A stretch of DNA of 6,539 bases from Armatimonadota bacterium (GTDB taxonomy: Bacteria; Sysuimicrobiota; Sysuimicrobiia; Sysuimicrobiales; JACQTN01): positions 1-6,539 of the forward strand of contig JACQTN010000004.1 of the NCBI GenBank assembly GCA_016210785.1, read 5' to 3'. Within the stretch, counting starts at the first letter, position 1. Each line of letters begins with the position of its first letter. Positions 5,628 to 6,539 of this stretch are shown piece by piece. A program made the position numbers and the translations under genes. The notes below the pieces were generated by a model, which did no database searches, had not been told where the DNA came from, and saw only the letters and a program-made list of their open reading frames with translations.

Positions 5628-5834
5628 ATGGTGGAGGCACAGATCCGCTGGAAGAACGCCCTGTGGCGCGCGGCAGCGATCCTGCGGGACAGGCGGGGGC
5701 AGGGCATGGTCGAGTACGTGCTCATCGCCGCGCTGCTGGGGCTGGGCGCCGTGGCCACCATGACCCTCCTCAAGGATGAAGTGACGGCGCTCTTCACAAG
5801 GCTGGCCAACACGCTGAAGGCCTACACCAACTGA
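5628..5834 (+). CDS. flp: Flp-type type IVb pilin
   Basis: This is the predicted major subunit of a Tad/Flp pilus, exported as a prepilin, cleaved by a TadV-like prepilin peptidase and assembled at the inner membrane. It is 68 residues, normal for Flp. A basic leader ends in RDRRG (20-24). Cleavage after Gly24 gives QGMVEYVLI, placing Glu at +5 and Tyr at +6 (E29, Y30), the Flp signature. One hydrophobic segment follows (about 27-48, ending TMTLL), then a short C-terminal tail with Lys, Thr and Asn. The start was chosen by the ribosome binding site at 5613-5621. The promoter at 5567-5595 serves it directly. A TadE-like gene follows in the same reading frame beyond the TGA stop at 5832-5834. 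Confidence in the family is high; function in adhesion or surface attachment is inferred from the family. Confidence 0.9.
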   Translation: MVEAQIRWKNALWRAAAILRDRRGQGMVEYVLIAALLGLGAVATMTLLKDEVTALFTRLANTLKAYTN

Positions 5835-5885
5835 GGCGCAGTGGTCTCTGTGCGCGGGCGACGCGTACAGCGAGGAGGCTCCGGG

Positions 5886-5914
5886 CGTCCGCAACCGTCT
5901 CCATTTCGCGGACG
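5886..5914 (+). other. Hairpin between flp and tadE
   Basis: CGTCCGC (5886-5892) and GCGGACG (5908-5914) form a perfect 7-bp stem with a 15-base loop, 51 bases after the flp stop. No T-run follows. Such a structure could protect the abundant flp message or partly block read-through to tadE. This rests on sequence alone. Confidence 0.3.
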
Positions 5915-5955
5915 GCGTGGGTGTCGTGGAGCGGGGCGCCGCTGCGGCCACGCGG

Positions 5956-6006
5956 GGGTGGGTTGTCCGGTGCCGATCCTCCCACCCTGCGCCCGGTCAG
6001 GTGGGG
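5956..6006 (+). promoter_or_regulatory. Two mutually exclusive hairpins near the tadE start
   Basis: CCCACCC at 5981-5987 can pair perfectly with GGGTGGG at 5956-5962 (7 bp). Its part CCCACC (5981-5986) can instead pair with GGTGGG at 6000-6005. The two stems cannot form together. The third segment runs into the purine-rich GGGGAGGGG at 6003-6011, which resembles a ribosome binding site. The arrangement resembles a leader switch, but GC-rich DNA makes such pairs common, and the region may lie inside the coding sequence. Confidence 0.22.
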
Positions 6007-6539
6007 AGGGGCGTGAGCGCGGGCACGCGGTGGTGGAGCTGGCCGTGACGCTGCCGCTGTTGCTGTTGCTGGCCGGCGGCATCGTGGACGGCGGATGGCT
6101 GTGGCATCAGGTGCAGAGCGTCACTCACGCGGCTGCCGCGGGCGCGCGCCGCGGGGCGCTGGTGGCGACGGGAGCGGGGGAGTGTAGTGGGGCACCGTCC
6201 CCGGCGGTGCGCGCCGCAGTCGAGCGCGCGGTGCGGGACGCGTCGCCGTCGCTGGATCCCCGCAGGATGGCAGTGAGCGTGGAGTACGCGGAGCCGGGAT
6301 GCGTGGGGAGGTTACGCACGCTGCGGGTCTCCGTGACCTACCGGCTTCAGGCCCTGACGCCGTATCTCGGCCGGCTGGTGAGTGAGACGCAGCACCGCGG
6401 CGCCGCCGTGCTGGCGGTGGAGATGGTCGCGCCCGAGTGGGCGCGGTCCGGGCCGCCGGCGTGGTGGGGCGCCGGCGCGCCGGGATGGTGGGGGCAGTCG
6501 CCGCCGGCGTGGTGGGGGGCCGGCGCACCGGGATGGTGG
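5970..6539 (+). CDS. TadE-like pseudopilin with Trp-rich repeat tail (partial)
   Basis: This resembles TadE/TadF minor pseudopilins that act with Flp pili at the inner membrane. From GTG 5970, 190 residues are visible and the frame is still open at the edge. RERGHAVVELAVTLP (15-29) gives a pilin-type site: cleavage after Gly18 leaves Glu at +5 (E23), followed by a hydrophobic segment to about residue 41. The block WLWHQVQSVTHAAAAGARRG resembles the TadE region after the membrane helix. A mixed globular part follows, with Cys residues near GEC and PGC that might form a disulfide. From about residue 162 the tail is PPAWWGAG-APGWWGQS, repeated. The start is uncertain: GTG 5958 is also in frame, neither has a clear ribosome binding site, and the frame is open back to the flp stop. 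Family assignment is good; the tail's role is unknown. Confidence 0.8.
   Translation, partial: MPILPPCARSGGEGRERGHAVVELAVTLPLLLLLAGGIVDGGWLWHQVQSVTHAAAAGARRGALVATGAGECSGAPSPAVRAAVERAVRDASPSLDPRRMAVSVEYAEPGCVGRLRTLRVSVTYRLQALTPYLGRLVSETQHRGAAVLAVEMVAPEWARSGPPAWWGAGAPGWWGQSPPAWWGAGAPGWW
6453..6539 (+). repeat. 48-base tandem repeat encoding WW octads
   Basis: Unit 1 is 6453-6500; unit 2 begins at 6501 and is cut at 6539. Over the 39 shared bases there are two differences, both synonymous (GGC/GGG and GCG/GCA). Each 48-base unit encodes two related octads, PPAWWGAG and APGWWGQS, so the protein period is 8 residues with pattern xPxWWGxx. The array probably continues beyond the window. Confidence 0.85.

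Noticed and set aside
6121..6528. Minus-strand 135-residue ORF opposite the TadE-like gene
   Set aside because: It is composed of Pro/Arg/Ala/Thr low-complexity sequence opposite a gene with clear pilin-like features, so it is a shadow frame.

Overview
The window is strongly GC-rich bacterial DNA with codons that favour G or C at the third position. The genes suggest a bacterium with ferredoxin-based 2-oxoacid metabolism, branched-chain amino acid uptake and a Tad/Flp-type pilus. That combination fits several poorly cultured, high-GC anaerobic or facultative lineages. Nothing in the sequence fixes the phylum, and there is no rRNA or tRNA.

Layout. (1) Positions 1-1735, minus strand: two permeases of a LivHM-type branched-chain amino acid ABC transporter. 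livM lies upstream of livH, with a 4-base ATGA stop/start overlap, and livH runs off the left edge. (2) Positions 1736-2040: a divergent control region holding two tandem sigma70-like promoters that face right and a 7-bp inverted repeat between them. (3) Positions 2041-4890, plus strand: a two-gene operon for a 2-oxoacid:ferredoxin oxidoreductase. The first gene is a fused gamma-alpha subunit. The second is the TPP and [4Fe-4S] beta subunit. Two hairpins lie between the genes. (4) Positions 4891-5303: no credible gene. A perfect 10-bp inverted repeat follows korB, then four degenerate ~60-base direct repeats, three of which share a small hairpin with loop RACTCA. (5) Positions 5304-5558, minus strand: a small unrecognised ORF with a duplicated HK(M/V)(D/E)AVEG motif. 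A terminator-like hairpin that reads on the plus strand overlaps its 3' end. (6) Positions 5559-5627: an AT-rich island with a near-ideal extended -10 promoter. (7) Positions 5628-6539, plus strand: an Flp-type pilin, then a TadE-like pseudopilin gene that runs off the right edge and carries a tryptophan-rich 8-residue repeat (xPxWWGxx) in its visible C-terminal part.

How the parts work together. LivM and LivH would form the membrane channel for amino acid import; their ATPases and binding protein are not in the window. KorAB would oxidise a 2-oxoacid, with coenzyme A and ferredoxin, to an acyl-CoA, CO2 and reduced ferredoxin. Its substrate cannot be fixed from sequence, and any link to branched-chain amino acids rests only on the neighbouring transporter genes. 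The Flp and TadE genes appear to be the start of a separate pilus locus. The points most worth a second look are the WW-octad tail on the TadE-like protein, the frame-breaking intergenic repeat array, and the shared reading frame that continues past the flp stop codon into tadE.
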